Notes: generated from the letters alone by a model not told the origin. A stretch of DNA of 64,000 nucleotides from Janthinobacterium rivuli (GCF_009208735.1 NZ_WFLJ01000020.1:1-64000); one strand, 5' to 3'; shown: positions 46,146 to 55,686, counted from the first letter of the stretch. A program made the numbers and translations.

Positions 46146-46715
46146 CTACTTTACCGGTTCGAACGTCACCGTCAGTCCATTTCCCGTGGTCCTGATCTGC
46201 GTGGGCACGAATTGCACGCCCGCATAGCGCAGCTCGTCGGGCTTGAAGGTGTAGATCGGTGTTTCATGCATGAGCTGGTCGGCCACCAGGCTGGCCACCT
46301 TGGCGAACTGGCGCTGCTGCGACTCGTCCATGCCGTCGATGACCACCTTGTCCACGCTCGCCTCGCTCAGGTAGACGGCATTGCGCTGGGGGTCGAGCAC
46401 GAGCCGTCCGGACATGGCCAGGCTGCCGCGCCAGCTCTGGCGTATGAACGGCGGGAAGACGCTGGCGTCCACGCTGAGGGCGACCCTTTCCCGCTCGGGC
46501 TGCAGCGACAGTTGCGGATGCGTCAGCTTGACGTCCAGCACGGACAACACGCGCTTGTCGATGGGAAAGCGGCGCTCCAGGCCCTGCTGCATCTTGCTCA
46601 GCGACACATTCACGTCGCGCGGGCCGATCAGGGTGGAACACGCGGCCAGCACGCTGCAGGCCAAGGCGGCGATGGCGGCGGTTTTCAGCAAGGGGCGGAA
46701 AGCGGTCACATTCAT
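46146..46715 (-). CDS. DUF1439-type lipoprotein (YceB-like)
   Basis: 189 residues. A lipoprotein signal with lipobox LAAC near residue 26 (AALACSVLAACSTL) is followed by NVSLSKMQQGLERRFPIDKRVLSVLDVKLTHPQLSLQPERERVALSVDASV, the DUF1439 pattern of YceB-like proteins with a TULIP-like/lipid-binding fold by family analogy. It should be attached to the outer or inner membrane on the periplasmic side. Physiological role unknown. Confidence 0.82.
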   Translation of the reverse strand: MNVTAFRPLLKTAAIAALACSVLAACSTLIGPRDVNVSLSKMQQGLERRFPIDKRVLSVLDVKLTHPQLSLQPERERVALSVDASVFPPFIRQSWRGSLAMSGRLVLDPQRNAVYLSEASVDKVVIDGMDESQQRQFAKVASLVADQLMHETPIYTFKPDELRYAGVQFVPTQIRTTGNGLTVTFEPVK

Positions 46716-46770
46716 GGATAGTCTCGGTGGAAAGATCGCGCCATCTTACACATGGACCCGCTTCAATACA

Positions 46771-46806
46771 AACGGCGCCCGGCTTGCGGCGGGCGCCGTT
46801 TTTTTA
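46771..46806. terminator. Terminator hairpin downstream of the 24-aa peptide gene
   Basis: Perfect 11-bp stem AACGGCGCCCG/CGGGCGCCGTT with an 8-base loop, followed on the plus strand by 7 T. For leftward transcripts it follows the peptide stop (46820) by about 20 bases with a weaker T-rich tail (TTTGTATT). It can probably act in both directions. Confidence 0.75.
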
Positions 46807-46819
46807 CGTCAACGTCTTA

Positions 46820-46894
46820 TTAATGCACGAACAGGGCGATCAGTATGACGATGGGCAATGGAATGCCCAGCAGCAGCAAGAGGATGGAACGCAT
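46820..46894 (-). CDS. 24-aa hydrophobic membrane peptide
   Basis: A very short frame reading MRSILLLLLGIPLPIVILIA then LFVH. A strong AAGGAG site lies 6-7 bases upstream of the ATG, and a clear hairpin terminator follows, which supports real translation despite the length. Almost the whole peptide is one membrane span with a Gly-Ile-Pro-Leu-Pro kink. It lies 29 bp downstream of the 307-aa membrane protein gene in the same direction and is probably co-transcribed. I recall similar tiny peptides in Proteobacteria; function unknown. Confidence 0.65.
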   Translation of the reverse strand: MRSILLLLLGIPLPIVILIALFVH

Positions 46895-46923
46895 GGCAGA
46901 CTCCTTGATTGAGATGGTGGGGT

Positions 46924-47847
46924 TCAGATGGTGACGTGGCGCAGCACGCGCTCATGGTCGCGCTGGCGGCCGCCAAACGTTGCCGCCAGGCTGGCCACGA
47001 ATGCGCCCAGCAGCAAGGCGACGAACATCCACAGCGCCGTGTGGGCGCCGGCCTTGCGGGCCGTGTCAGCCGCCTGTTGTGCTTTCGCCTTGGCATCGGC
47101 GGCGGCCTTGGCGGCGCGGGCGTAGACGGCGTCGACGCGCGCTTCCGCTTCAGCCTGCGTCACGCCCGTGCGGCTGGCCACGACCTGACCCAGATAGGCG
47201 CGGTCATCGGCGGCCAGGCTGCCCGTGGACAGGCTGGTAGCGAAGATCTTTCCGATTTCCACGCGCTGGTCGGCCGTGCCGGTATTGGCCACGGGTGCCG
47301 CCACGGTGCCGGTGCCAGCAGCAGGCGCGGCGCGCAGCAGCATGTCCGAGAAATAGTCGAGCGGATTGGCGCCGCCCTCGCCCGCCTTGGTGCCAGCCGC
47401 AGCGGCGCCCGCCCCTACTGCCGGGCCCACTGCCGCCGCCACGCCGCTGCCCGCGTCGATGGCGCCGCTCAGCACGGCGCGTGTGCCGCCAGCCAGCAGG
47501 GCGACGGTGAGCAAGGTCGCCACGGCCCAGGCCAGCAAGCCGTGCGCCGTATCGCGGAAATGCACCTCATCCGTGTGGATGGCACTCCATTTCACGCGCA
47601 GCCGGCCCGCCATGTAGCCGCCTATACCGGACGCGGCCAGTTGCATGAAGGCCAGCCAGGCGATGGTGGACACGCCAATGGCCGTGGCGTTGAACGACCA
47701 TGGCGACACGGACGACAGGCCCAGGCCCACGCCGAGGATCAGCAAAATGAAGGACAAGGCGGCCGCGGCGGCCGCGCCCGCCAGCACGGCGCCCCAGGAA
47801 ACGCCCGGATTGTTCAGGTCGGACACGGACAATTGTGTAGCTTGCAT
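46924..47847 (-). CDS. Multi-spanning membrane protein of unknown function
   Basis: 307 residues: VSWGAVLAGAAAAAALSFILLILGVGLGLSSVSPWSF, then AWLAFMQLAASGIGGYMAGRLRVKWSAIHTDEVHFRDTAHGLLAWAVATLL, typical of a conserved proteobacterial membrane protein without assigned role. Four hydrophobic segments; the middle part (about 130-250) is periplasmic or cytoplasmic and alanine-rich with KAAADAKAKAQQAADTARKA; a last membrane segment and the tail GGRQRDHERVLRHVTI follow. It is in an apparent stress-type cluster with the 24-aa peptide and hemerythrin gene. Confidence 0.7.
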   Translation of the reverse strand: MQATQLSVSDLNNPGVSWGAVLAGAAAAAALSFILLILGVGLGLSSVSPWSFNATAIGVSTIAWLAFMQLAASGIGGYMAGRLRVKWSAIHTDEVHFRDTAHGLLAWAVATLLTVALLAGGTRAVLSGAIDAGSGVAAAVGPAVGAGAAAAGTKAGEGGANPLDYFSDMLLRAAPAAGTGTVAAPVANTGTADQRVEIGKIFATSLSTGSLAADDRAYLGQVVASRTGVTQAEAEARVDAVYARAAKAAADAKAKAQQAADTARKAGAHTALWMFVALLLGAFVASLAATFGGRQRDHERVLRHVTI

Positions 47848-47882
47848 GAAATACTCCCTTGATGGTTGATGTCTTGAGCCGC

Positions 47883-48326
47883 TCAGGCGGCCACGCCCGT
47901 CAGCTGTTCCTTGCGCGCGGCCATTTCCTTGCCCAGCGCATCGAGGTCGACGGCCGTATCGCGCACCTTGGGAAACATGTCACCCTCTTCTTCCTGGACG
48001 TGGTGGTCGATCTGTTCGGACAGCACCTTGACCTTGGCGTCGTACAGGTCGTCGGCCGGATCCATCGCGGCAATTTGCGCGATGAGCTCCTTGGCGCTCG
48101 CGTGCTCGACGAGGGCTTCATCCATCAGGTCGCCGTCGTGGATGGGGCGGCGCACGGCCGGGTAGAAAATCTCTTCTTCCAGCTGCGTATGCACGGTCAA
48201 TTCCTGGCAGATCTGGTCGGCCAGCTTTTTCTTGGTGGCAAATGAGCGGTCGCTCAAGCCTTCATATTGGGCAAACAAGGCCTTCACGGCCTTGTGGTCC
48301 TGCATTAATAAATTGATCGCATTCAT
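47883..48326 (-). CDS. Hemerythrin HHE-domain protein
   Basis: 147 residues from ATG 48326 with AAGGAGG upstream. Diiron-type ligands appear in LLMQDHKAVKALFAQYE, LTVHTQLEEEIFYPAVR, EALVEHASAKELI and QIDHHVQEEEGDMFPKV, the HHxxE four-helix pattern. Such cytoplasmic proteins bind O2 or protect iron centres under stress. It lies 35 bp upstream of the membrane protein gene in the same direction. Confidence 0.88.
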   Translation of the reverse strand: MNAINLLMQDHKAVKALFAQYEGLSDRSFATKKKLADQICQELTVHTQLEEEIFYPAVRRPIHDGDLMDEALVEHASAKELIAQIAAMDPADDLYDAKVKVLSEQIDHHVQEEEGDMFPKVRDTAVDLDALGKEMAARKEQLTGVAA

Positions 48327-48418
48327 GGCGCCTCCTTGTTGTAGATGAGACAAGGATGCGCCACGGCAGCGCCTGCGTATGTGCGACGCCTTACACAAAA
48401 TTCATATTCAGCGATTGC

Positions 48419-49774
48419 CTACTTGATGCCGTGATGGCCCATCAAGTCGTACAGGGTGGGCCGGCTCACGCCCAGCAGCTCGGCCGCACGGGCGATATTG
48501 CCGTCGGCGCGCGCCAGCGCGCGCACCATCACCCTGTATTCGGCCCCTTCGCGGGCCTGGCGCAGGTTCAGCGGTTCATCCTGGACGGCCGCCTGGGCGC
48601 TGGCGGGCAAGCCCAGGTCGTCGGCGGCGATCTGCGGCCCGTCGCACATGATGACGGCGCGCTTGATGCAGTTTTCCACTTCGCGCACGTTGCCGGGCCA
48701 GCCATAGCTTTCGATCAGCTGCAGCGCGCCCGCGCTGAAATGCAGGGCGCCGCGCCCCTCGCTGGCGCAGAACTTGTTCTTGAAGTGTTGCGCCAGCAAG
48801 GTGCAATCGCCGGCCCGCTCGCGCAGCGGTGGAATGCGCAAGACAATTTCGCTGAGGCGGTAAAACAGGTCTTCGCGGAAACGCCCCTGCTCCGCCAGCA
48901 CCTTCAGATCCTGGTGCGTGGCGCAGACGATGCGCACATCGACGGCGATCTCGGCGCGCCCGCCCACACGCTCGATCACCCGTTCCTGCAGGAAGCGCAG
49001 CATTTTCGCCTGCAGCGCCATCGGCATGTCGCCGATTTCATCGAGAAAGAAGGTGCCGCCGTGGGCCAGCTCGATCTTGCCCAGGGTTTGCCGGGCCGCG
49101 CCCGTAAACGCGCCCCGCTCATAGCCGAACAGCTCGCTTTCCAGCAGGTTTTCAGGGATGGCCGCGCAATTGATGGCAACGAAACGCTGCGCGTGGCGGC
49201 TCGACAGCGCATGCAGTCCCCGCGCGATCAATTCCTTGCCGCTGCCCGAGTCGCCCAGCAGCATCACGCTGGCCGACGAGGGCGCCACCTTTTCCACGCT
49301 ACGGCACAGTTTGAGCATGCCAGGGTCGCGGCTGATGATGCCCGCCAGGGGCGAGTCCGCCTGCGTCTGCAGCATGCGGCGGTTTTCCTGTTGCATCGCG
49401 TGCAAATAAAACGCGCGGGCGATGACCAGGCCCAGCATGTCGGCCTCGAACGGCTTCTGGTGAAAATCGTAGGCGCCCAGCGCGATGGCTTTCAAGGCAT
49501 GCGCGCGCTCCTGGTTGCCCGACAGGATGATGACTTTCGTGTCCGGCGCCAGCGCGAGGATTTGCTGCAGGGTGGCCAGGCCTTCCGTGGCGCCGTCCGG
49601 ATCGGGCGGCAAGCCCAGGTCCATCGTCACGACAGCCGGCTGGTGGCGCCGCACCAGCGCCAGCGCCGCCTCGCGCTCGCCCGCCAGCAAGACCTCGTAG
49701 CCATCGAAACTCCAGTGCAACTGCTTTTGCAGGCCGGGATCGTCTTCGATGACCAGCAGTTTTTGTTTGCCCAT
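48419..49774 (-). CDS. prsR: PrsR: XrtA/PEP-CTERM sigma54-dependent response regulator
   Basis: 451 residues, NtrC-like. The receiver domain (1-120) carries the phospho-acceptor Asp52 in VVTMDLGLPP. The AAA+ domain has Walker A GDSGSGKE, the sigma54 contact loop YERGAFTGAARQT and Walker B GGTFFLDEIGDMP. The C-terminal Fis-type HTH is NIARAAELLGVSRPTLYDLM. It matches the PEP-CTERM-box response regulator family (TIGR02915), which activates sigma54 promoters of PEP-CTERM genes when phosphorylated by PrsK. AAGGGAG precedes the ATG; prsK ends 12 bp upstream. Confidence 0.93.
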   Translation of the reverse strand: MGKQKLLVIEDDPGLQKQLHWSFDGYEVLLAGEREAALALVRRHQPAVVTMDLGLPPDPDGATEGLATLQQILALAPDTKVIILSGNQERAHALKAIALGAYDFHQKPFEADMLGLVIARAFYLHAMQQENRRMLQTQADSPLAGIISRDPGMLKLCRSVEKVAPSSASVMLLGDSGSGKELIARGLHALSSRHAQRFVAINCAAIPENLLESELFGYERGAFTGAARQTLGKIELAHGGTFFLDEIGDMPMALQAKMLRFLQERVIERVGGRAEIAVDVRIVCATHQDLKVLAEQGRFREDLFYRLSEIVLRIPPLRERAGDCTLLAQHFKNKFCASEGRGALHFSAGALQLIESYGWPGNVREVENCIKRAVIMCDGPQIAADDLGLPASAQAAVQDEPLNLRQAREGAEYRVMVRALARADGNIARAAELLGVSRPTLYDLMGHHGIK

Positions 49775-49786
49775 GGCACTCCCTTG

Positions 49787-51838
49787 CTATGCCGCATGCA
49801 GCGGCAGGATCACGCGAAACGTCGTGCCCACTTGCGGCGCGCTGCGCACTTCCAGGCTGCCGCCCACTTCGCGCAGGTATTCGCGGCTTTCGAACACGCC
49901 GATGCCCATGCCCGCCGTCTTGGTGGTGTCGAACGGTTTGAACAAACGTTCGCGGATGAATTGTTCGCTCATGCCCTGCCCCGTGTCGTCGAGCTCGACG
50001 ACGGCCGTCTGCTGCTCGCGCCGCAGCCGCACGGCCACCTTGCCATCGCTGGCCGTCGCCTCGATGGCGTTCTGGATCAAATGCCCCAGCACCCTTTCCA
50101 GGCGCGCGCGGTTGGCCAGCACCGTCAGCTCGCCATCGACGATTTCCAGGCGCGGCGCCGGCGCCAGACTGGCCTTGGCCGCCACGGCCTGGCGCAGCAA
50201 ACCGTCCAGCAGCAGCGGCGCGGGCGCTTCCGGCGCCTCGCCGCGCGCCAGTTTCTGCAGCAAGGTTTTCATCTTCTGCACGGAATGGTCCAAGGTGCCC
50301 AGCATGTCTTCCTGGAAAGCGGGATTGGCGCGGTGCTTTTCCGCATTGCTCAATAGCAGCGACAGCTGGAACACGAGGTTTTTCAAGTCGTGGACGATGA
50401 AGGTGGACATGCGGTTGAACGAGTCGAACTGGCGCGCCACCGTCAGGGTATCGAGCGATTCGCGGTGCGCCAGATAGCTGGCGGCCTGGCTGCCGGCAAT
50501 TTTCAGCACGTCGCGGATTTCCCAGTTCAGGCCGATACGCGTGCGGGGCCGCGCCAGCGCGACAAAGGCGAACAGCTGCCCATGCAGCATCAGGGGCACC
50601 AGCAGCCACACGTCGGGCAGCGCCAGCAGCGCGGGCGGCAGGCGCAAGTCGCCGTACTGGCGCGGGTTGTGCTGGCAGTCAGGCACGTCGATCACCCAGT
50701 GCCGCGCTTCCAGGAACTGGCACAGCGAACCGGACGCCGGCTCGCTCCACGTGCACGGCGGCCAGTTCCAGCTGGCGGCCGGGGCGAACTGCCCATGTTC
50801 GCGCAAGATCCACAGCGCGCCCGCGCGGCTTTCCACCAGTTGCGCCATGGCCTGTATCGTGCGTTCGCCCAGCGCCGGGCCATCTTCCGACAAGGCGCGC
50901 GTAAATCTCAGCCACTCCTCGCGGTAATCGAAGATGGCATTGTAAAAATGCTTGTTGATCGTCACCTTCAGCTTGGCGCGCAGGCTGCCGGAAAACAGCA
51001 CGCCCGCCAGCAGCAGCGCCGCGCCGCCCAGGTAAGCCATTTGCATCAGGGAACCCCAGGTGCCGCCGAAATAGCGCAAATAGTAGGCGCTGGCCGCCAT
51101 GGCCAGCAGGTAGATGGCCGAACCGAGCAAGGCGGCCGAGCGGTACAGCATCTGGCGCGAGACGGACAGGCCCAGCGCCCAGCCCGGATTGCGCGCGGCC
51201 GACACGGCCAGCAGCGGCGCGCACAGCGCATCGACGATGCCGCGCGCGGCCCAGATGTCATCGTTGACCGTGCGAAACAGCAAGGCGTCGCTGTACAGGT
51301 AAAAATCATAGGCGAACAGGCCGCCCACGCCCAGGCACGCAAACTTGATGCCCCAGCGTTTCAGGGGCGGCGTGTTGCGGTACCACTGTTCCACCAGCAA
51401 CATGCCCAGCACGGCCAGCAGCAAACGGCAGACGCTGGCGATGAAACGCGCCGGCAAGGGCAGCGCCAGCCAGGAGGAGGCCATGGAGAGCAGCCAGGGT
51501 GCCAGCGCCGTGAGGGCGATGCCGGCCAGCACCAGGCGCAAGCGGGGCCGCGACGGTTCGATCAACAGCAGCAGGAAGACCAGCCAGGCCAGGGTGCGCA
51601 GCAGCTCGAGCGCGTCGCCGGCCAGTGCGATGCGCTGCCCCAGCAGCACCAGCACCACCGTGCCCGTGGCCCAGCCGCCCGTCGCCAGGCACGCGACCAG
51701 CAAGGCGCACACGTTCTGCCGCGCGCGCCAGTTGCTGATAAGCAGCAGCGCCAGCGCGAAGAAGGCCAGCGATGCCAGGCCGTGGCTGAGGGCCGCCGCG
51801 TCCGCCGCCGCCAGCCAGTCCGACTGCGCCTGTATCAT
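49787..51838 (-). CDS. prsK: PrsK: XrtA/PEP-CTERM sensor histidine kinase
   Basis: 683 residues. Seven to eight N-terminal membrane segments to about residue 285, a GAF-like domain (about 310-450) and a C-terminal kinase. H-box: FIVHDLKNLVFQLSLLLSNAE; N-box: LIQNAIEATASDG; G-box region: DTGQGMSEQFIRERLFKPFDTTKTAGMGIGVFESREYL. This is the TIGR02916 PrsK family, partner of PrsR. It starts on the stop of the initiating transferase gene (ATGA). The signal sensed is unknown. Confidence 0.93.
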   Translation of the reverse strand: MIQAQSDWLAAADAAALSHGLASLAFFALALLLISNWRARQNVCALLVACLATGGWATGTVVLVLLGQRIALAGDALELLRTLAWLVFLLLLIEPSRPRLRLVLAGIALTALAPWLLSMASSWLALPLPARFIASVCRLLLAVLGMLLVEQWYRNTPPLKRWGIKFACLGVGGLFAYDFYLYSDALLFRTVNDDIWAARGIVDALCAPLLAVSAARNPGWALGLSVSRQMLYRSAALLGSAIYLLAMAASAYYLRYFGGTWGSLMQMAYLGGAALLLAGVLFSGSLRAKLKVTINKHFYNAIFDYREEWLRFTRALSEDGPALGERTIQAMAQLVESRAGALWILREHGQFAPAASWNWPPCTWSEPASGSLCQFLEARHWVIDVPDCQHNPRQYGDLRLPPALLALPDVWLLVPLMLHGQLFAFVALARPRTRIGLNWEIRDVLKIAGSQAASYLAHRESLDTLTVARQFDSFNRMSTFIVHDLKNLVFQLSLLLSNAEKHRANPAFQEDMLGTLDHSVQKMKTLLQKLARGEAPEAPAPLLLDGLLRQAVAAKASLAPAPRLEIVDGELTVLANRARLERVLGHLIQNAIEATASDGKVAVRLRREQQTAVVELDDTGQGMSEQFIRERLFKPFDTTKTAGMGIGVFESREYLREVGGSLEVRSAPQVGTTFRVILPLHAA

Positions 51839-53223
51839 CGGCTGCCCTTGCCAAACAGCACCACCTGCACCGTGTCGAGCAGGATCAGCAAGTCGAGGAA
51901 CAGGCTATTGTTTTTCACATAATATAGATCGTATTGCAGTTTTTTCACGGCATCGTCGACGGAGGCGCCATATTGATAGCGCACCTGCGCCAGGCCCGTG
52001 ATGCCCGGCTTGATGCTGTGACGAATGTTGTAGTACGGCACCTGCTGCTTCAATTGTTCGACAAAGTACGCGCGTTCGGGGCGCGGTCCCACGAAACTCA
52101 TCTCGCCGCGAAACACATTGAGCATCTGCGGCAGCTCGTCGATGCGCAGCTTGCGGATCAACTTGCCCACGCGCGTGATGCGCGCATCGTTGTCCAGCGC
52201 CCAGATGGGCTTGCCATCGCGCTCGGCGTCGCAGCGCATGCTGCGAAATTTCAGCACATGGAAGGGCAAGCCGTCGCGCCCCACCCGCTCTTGCTGGTAA
52301 AACACGGGGCCGCCGTCTTCCAGGCGGATGCACACGGCCGTCACCAGCATCACGGGCAGCGCGGCCAGGCAGATGACGCTACTGGCGGCCAGGTCGAACA
52401 AACGCTTCGAGGCGGCGCGGAAAAAACTCTGGTCGAAGCCGCCTCCATAGATCAGATAGCTCGGCTGCAAGGAATCGATGCGGATCTGGCACGCTTCGCG
52501 CTCGAAAAACGTGGCCGCATCGATCACCTTGACGCCGCCCAGCGCGCATTCCAGCAATTGCTTGACGGGAAACGCGCCATTGCGGCGGTCGCTGACGGAC
52601 ACAACGATCTCATGCGCGGCATGGCGCTGGGCCATGGCCAGCAGCGAAGGTTCGGCCGGCAGCAAGGCCGAGGCCGGCACACAGCATTGCTCGCCAGCCA
52701 AAGCGATGCAGCCGACCACCGTAAACTGGTGAAATCCGATCTTGCTGGCCGCCAAGTCCATGCACTCGCGCGCCAGCGCCCCGCCGCCCACGAGGATCAG
52801 GCGGCCTTCCATCAGCGCCGATTGCGAGGATTTGAACACCACGAGGCGCGCCAGCAACACGCCGATGGCGCCCAGGCCGAAGATCAGCACGCCGCCGCGC
52901 CCGAAATGCAGGGCCGGGATGAAGCGTATCAGCACGCTGAGCACGGCAAAACCCAGCGCGAACGACGGCAGGATGCGCAACAGGGTGTTGCGGATGTCTT
53001 CGCGCGAGCGGTGCTGGTACATGCCCAGCGCGCTCATGCTGAACACGATGACCAGGGCAAAGATCGAGGAAGACAGATAGACCTCGCCCGCTCGCACCAG
53101 ACGGCTGCCATCGGCCAGCCACAGCAGCGATGTCAGGGTGGCCGACAGCAGCAGGATCATAATTTCCAGCAACAGCAGGATAAACGCTGTTTTCGAGACG
53201 TAATGGCTGAAGATGCGGATCAT
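51835..53223 (-). CDS. Initiating sugar transferase of the XrtA locus (TIGR03013, EpsB/WcaJ-like)
   Basis: 462 residues from ATG 53223 with AGGAGG upstream; the frame to 53325 is longer but unsupported. Four to five membrane segments, a CoA-binding-like Rossmann part (GRLILVGGGALARECMDL) and a bacterial sugar transferase domain: KRLFDLAASSVICLAALPVMLVTAV, GPVFYQQERVGRDGLPFHVLKFRSMRCDAE, KLRIDELPQMLNVFRGEMSFVGPRPER. It transfers the first sugar-1-phosphate to undecaprenyl phosphate. It heads the transferase-prsK-prsR operon. Confidence 0.93.
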   Translation of the reverse strand: MIRIFSHYVSKTAFILLLLEIMILLLSATLTSLLWLADGSRLVRAGEVYLSSSIFALVIVFSMSALGMYQHRSREDIRNTLLRILPSFALGFAVLSVLIRFIPALHFGRGGVLIFGLGAIGVLLARLVVFKSSQSALMEGRLILVGGGALARECMDLAASKIGFHQFTVVGCIALAGEQCCVPASALLPAEPSLLAMAQRHAAHEIVVSVSDRRNGAFPVKQLLECALGGVKVIDAATFFEREACQIRIDSLQPSYLIYGGGFDQSFFRAASKRLFDLAASSVICLAALPVMLVTAVCIRLEDGGPVFYQQERVGRDGLPFHVLKFRSMRCDAERDGKPIWALDNDARITRVGKLIRKLRIDELPQMLNVFRGEMSFVGPRPERAYFVEQLKQQVPYYNIRHSIKPGITGLAQVRYQYGASVDDAVKKLQYDLYYVKNNSLFLDLLILLDTVQVVLFGKGSR

Positions 53224-53389
53224 GGGGGCCTCCTGCGGCAAAGGCGGCACACCGCGCATCAGGCGGTCCGCCACCGGTCTTGCCATCATGGCGAACTGTT
53301 CCAGCAGGACATTGATGCGCCACAAGCTACGGCCCCAGCTATCTTTCGCTTGCAGAATTTATCTCAACACATTACCGAATGCAGGGAAA

Positions 53390-53405
53390 TGGCATATAGT
53401 ATGCT
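53390..53405 (+). promoter_or_regulatory. Sigma54-like element upstream of nadB (doubtful)
   Basis: TGGCATATAGTATGCT has GG and GC separated by exactly 10 bases, as in the consensus TGGCAC-N5-TTGC. It ends 23 bases before the nadB ATG. The inner TATAGT could equally be a sigma70 -10. A sigma54 promoter for nadB would be unexpected. Confidence 0.25.
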
Positions 53406-53428
53406 TCCCCTAAAAAAAGATAAATGTC

Positions 53429-55042
53429 ATGAAATTTGATGTAGCGATTGTCGGCAGTGGCCTGGCGGGTTTATCGGTTGCACTGCATTTAGCTGAGACG
53501 CGCACTGTCGCGATCATTTCCAAACGCGCGCTGCTCGATGGCGCCAGCAACTGGGCGCAAGGCGGGATCGCGGCCGTGCTGGACTCGGGCGACAGCCACC
53601 AGCAGCACATCGAAGACACCCTGATCGCGGGCGGCGGCCTGTGCGACGAGAGCGCCACGCGCTACATCGTCGAGCACGGCCGCGAGGCCATCGAGTGGCT
53701 GATCGAGCAAGGCGTGCCGTTTACGCGCGACGCCACGGCGGAACTGGGTTTCCACCTGACCCGCGAAGGCGGACACAGCCAGCGCCGCATCATCCACGCC
53801 GCCGACGCCACCGGACACGCCGTGCAAGTGACCCTGGAAGAAAAGGTGCGCGCCCATCCGAACATCAGCCTGTTCGAACACCATTGCGCCATCGACCTGA
53901 TCACTTCCGACAAGCTGGGCATGAAGCCGACCCAGCGCAACGCCCAGCCCCATTGCCACGGCCTGTACGTGCAGGATGAGCAAACGGGCAAGGTGCACAC
54001 CTTTGCCGCCGAGCACACCGTGCTGGCCACGGGCGGCGCCGGCAAGGTGTATTTATATACAACGAATCCAGACACGGCCAGCGGCGACGGCATCGCCATG
54101 GCCTGGCGCGCCGGCTGCCGCGTGTCGAACATGGAATTCATCCAGTTCCACCCGACCTGCCTGTACCACCCGTATGCGAAGTCGTTCCTGATCACCGAAG
54201 CCATCCGTGGCGAAGGCGGCTTGCTGAAATTGCCGCCCGAAGCAGGCGCGGCCGCCGGCACGCGCTTCATGCTGGCCCACGATGAGCGGGCCGAACTGGC
54301 GCCGCGCGACGTCGTGGCGCGCGCCATCGACTTCGAAATCAAGAAGCGCGGTCTCGACTACGTGCACCTGGACATCAGCCACAAGCCGGCCGAATTCCTC
54401 ATCGAACACTTCCCCACCATCTACGCGCGCTGCCTGGAACTGGGCATCGACATCACCAAGCAGCCGATTCCCATCGTTCCCGCCGCCCACTACACGTGCG
54501 GCGGCGTCGTCACGGATCTGTCCGGCCGGGCCGACTTGCCGGGCCTGTATGCGGTCGGTGAGACGGCGTGCACGGGTCTGCATGGCGCCAACCGCCTGGC
54601 GTCGAATTCCTTGCTGGAATGCATCGTCATCGGCCGCGCCTGCGCGCAAGATATCGAAAGCAAGGAAAAGCTGGGCACGCCATATCTGCCCGACTGGGAT
54701 GAAAGCCGCGTCACGGATGCGGATGAAGAAGTGGTGATTTCCCACAATTGGGACGAGCTGCGCCGCTTCATGTGGAATTACGTGGGCATCGTGCGCACGA
54801 CCAAGCGCCTGGAACGGGCCCAGCACCGCATCGCCCTCTTGAAGGAAGAAATCGACGAGTACTACCGCAACTTCCGCATCACGCACGACTTGCTGGAGCT
54901 GCGCAACCTGGTCGACGTGGCCTCGATGATCGTCAACAGCGCCCTCTCCCGCCGCGAAAGCCGCGGCCTGCACTTCAGCCGAGACTATCCGGAAACCTTG
55001 CCGAAGGCGATAGCCAGCGTGCTGACGCCGCCGCACCGCTAG
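53429..55042 (+). CDS. nadB: L-aspartate oxidase
   Basis: 537 residues, normal length. FAD-binding start [23 protein letters not shown], then [64 protein letters not shown] and [47 protein letters not shown], all hallmarks of NadB. It oxidises L-aspartate to iminoaspartate, the first step of de novo NAD synthesis; nadA and nadC are not in the window. It reads away from the EPS regulatory operon. Confidence 0.96.
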   Translation: MKFDVAIVGSGLAGLSVALHLAETRTVAIISKRALLDGASNWAQGGIAAVLDSGDSHQQHIEDTLIAGGGLCDESATRYIVEHGREAIEWLIEQGVPFTRDATAELGFHLTREGGHSQRRIIHAADATGHAVQVTLEEKVRAHPNISLFEHHCAIDLITSDKLGMKPTQRNAQPHCHGLYVQDEQTGKVHTFAAEHTVLATGGAGKVYLYTTNPDTASGDGIAMAWRAGCRVSNMEFIQFHPTCLYHPYAKSFLITEAIRGEGGLLKLPPEAGAAAGTRFMLAHDERAELAPRDVVARAIDFEIKKRGLDYVHLDISHKPAEFLIEHFPTIYARCLELGIDITKQPIPIVPAAHYTCGGVVTDLSGRADLPGLYAVGETACTGLHGANRLASNSLLECIVIGRACAQDIESKEKLGTPYLPDWDESRVTDADEEVVISHNWDELRRFMWNYVGIVRTTKRLERAQHRIALLKEEIDEYYRNFRITHDLLELRNLVDVASMIVNSALSRRESRGLHFSRDYPETLPKAIASVLTPPHR

Positions 55043-55686
55043 AGTGCAACAAGCGCCTTCTCATTTTGGAAGCTGGCGCATTGTGCGATGAATCATTGCG
55101 GTGTTGCGCCATTTGCCAAAAGCGGCCCCGCGGCAGGCAGCGTGCTCTTGAACGGGCGAAATCGGCCATCACTGGACATAAAGTGTAGGTGCCAAAGACC
55201 AAAAGCTTCGCTACGCTGTGCACCTCCCTGTAGGTGACTTTGGTGTGGTTTTGCTCGTCCTATTTGCTCTATCTGTCTATGCAGCTTGGGCGATTAATGG
55301 GAAATACTTCCACTGCTACGGCTGGCCGCGCATCGGATGAGACAACACAGTCTGGCTTGTTGGGGAGTGCTATTTTTTGCTTGTTGGCTGTATAGGAAAG
55401 TGGCGTTTGGTGCGCCGATAAGGCTAGCCCTTCGACGACTGTCCGCTGTGGGGTGGATCCTTGCAACGACGGCAACCGGCCCAGGAGCGGACGTTGAATA
55501 GGCATGCGCTGCTTCTTGTCTGCCTTTACGGGCAAGAACACAATCGTCTTCAACGATTCTGAACTCAAGTCGATTTTGCGTCGAATTTTCCTGACCTGCT
55601 TTCAGCGAGGCTAACTACTGCAAGAGCAGCCGTTCGATAGCGTAGATGTTGTTTAATTCAGGGCGTGCAGTCGCCCGTTTCTAAAT
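55043..55686. other. Gene-poor AT-richer stretch at the border of the accessory region
   Basis: About 640 bp after nadB with mixed base composition and no confident gene. A minus-strand frame of 99 codons (55269-55568) has no ribosome binding site and no family likeness. A short plus-strand frame (55218-55340) is listed separately. The stretch looks like decayed sequence preceding the mobile region. Confidence 0.4.
55218..55340 (+). CDS. Possible 40-aa membrane peptide or gene remnant
   Basis: From GTG 55218 the frame reads a short polar start, then VVLLVLFALSVYAAWAING and KYFHCYGWPRIG, that is one membrane span and a Cys/Trp-containing tail. There is no ribosome binding site; the frame is open 30 bases upstream to a TAA, and beyond the TGA the same frame continues for another 36 codons. 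It may be the tail of a decayed gene. Very uncertain. Confidence 0.2.
   Translation: MHLPVGDFGVVLLVLFALSVYAAWAINGKYFHCYGWPRIG

Noticed and set aside
48356..50356. 666-codon plus-strand open frame opposite prsR and prsK
   Set aside because: Antisense to two clear regulators; composition is His/Gln/Arg-rich noise and there is no ribosome binding site.
55269..55568. 99-codon minus-strand frame after nadB
   Set aside because: No ribosome binding site, no domain, low-complexity composition, and it overlaps a possible remnant on the other strand.
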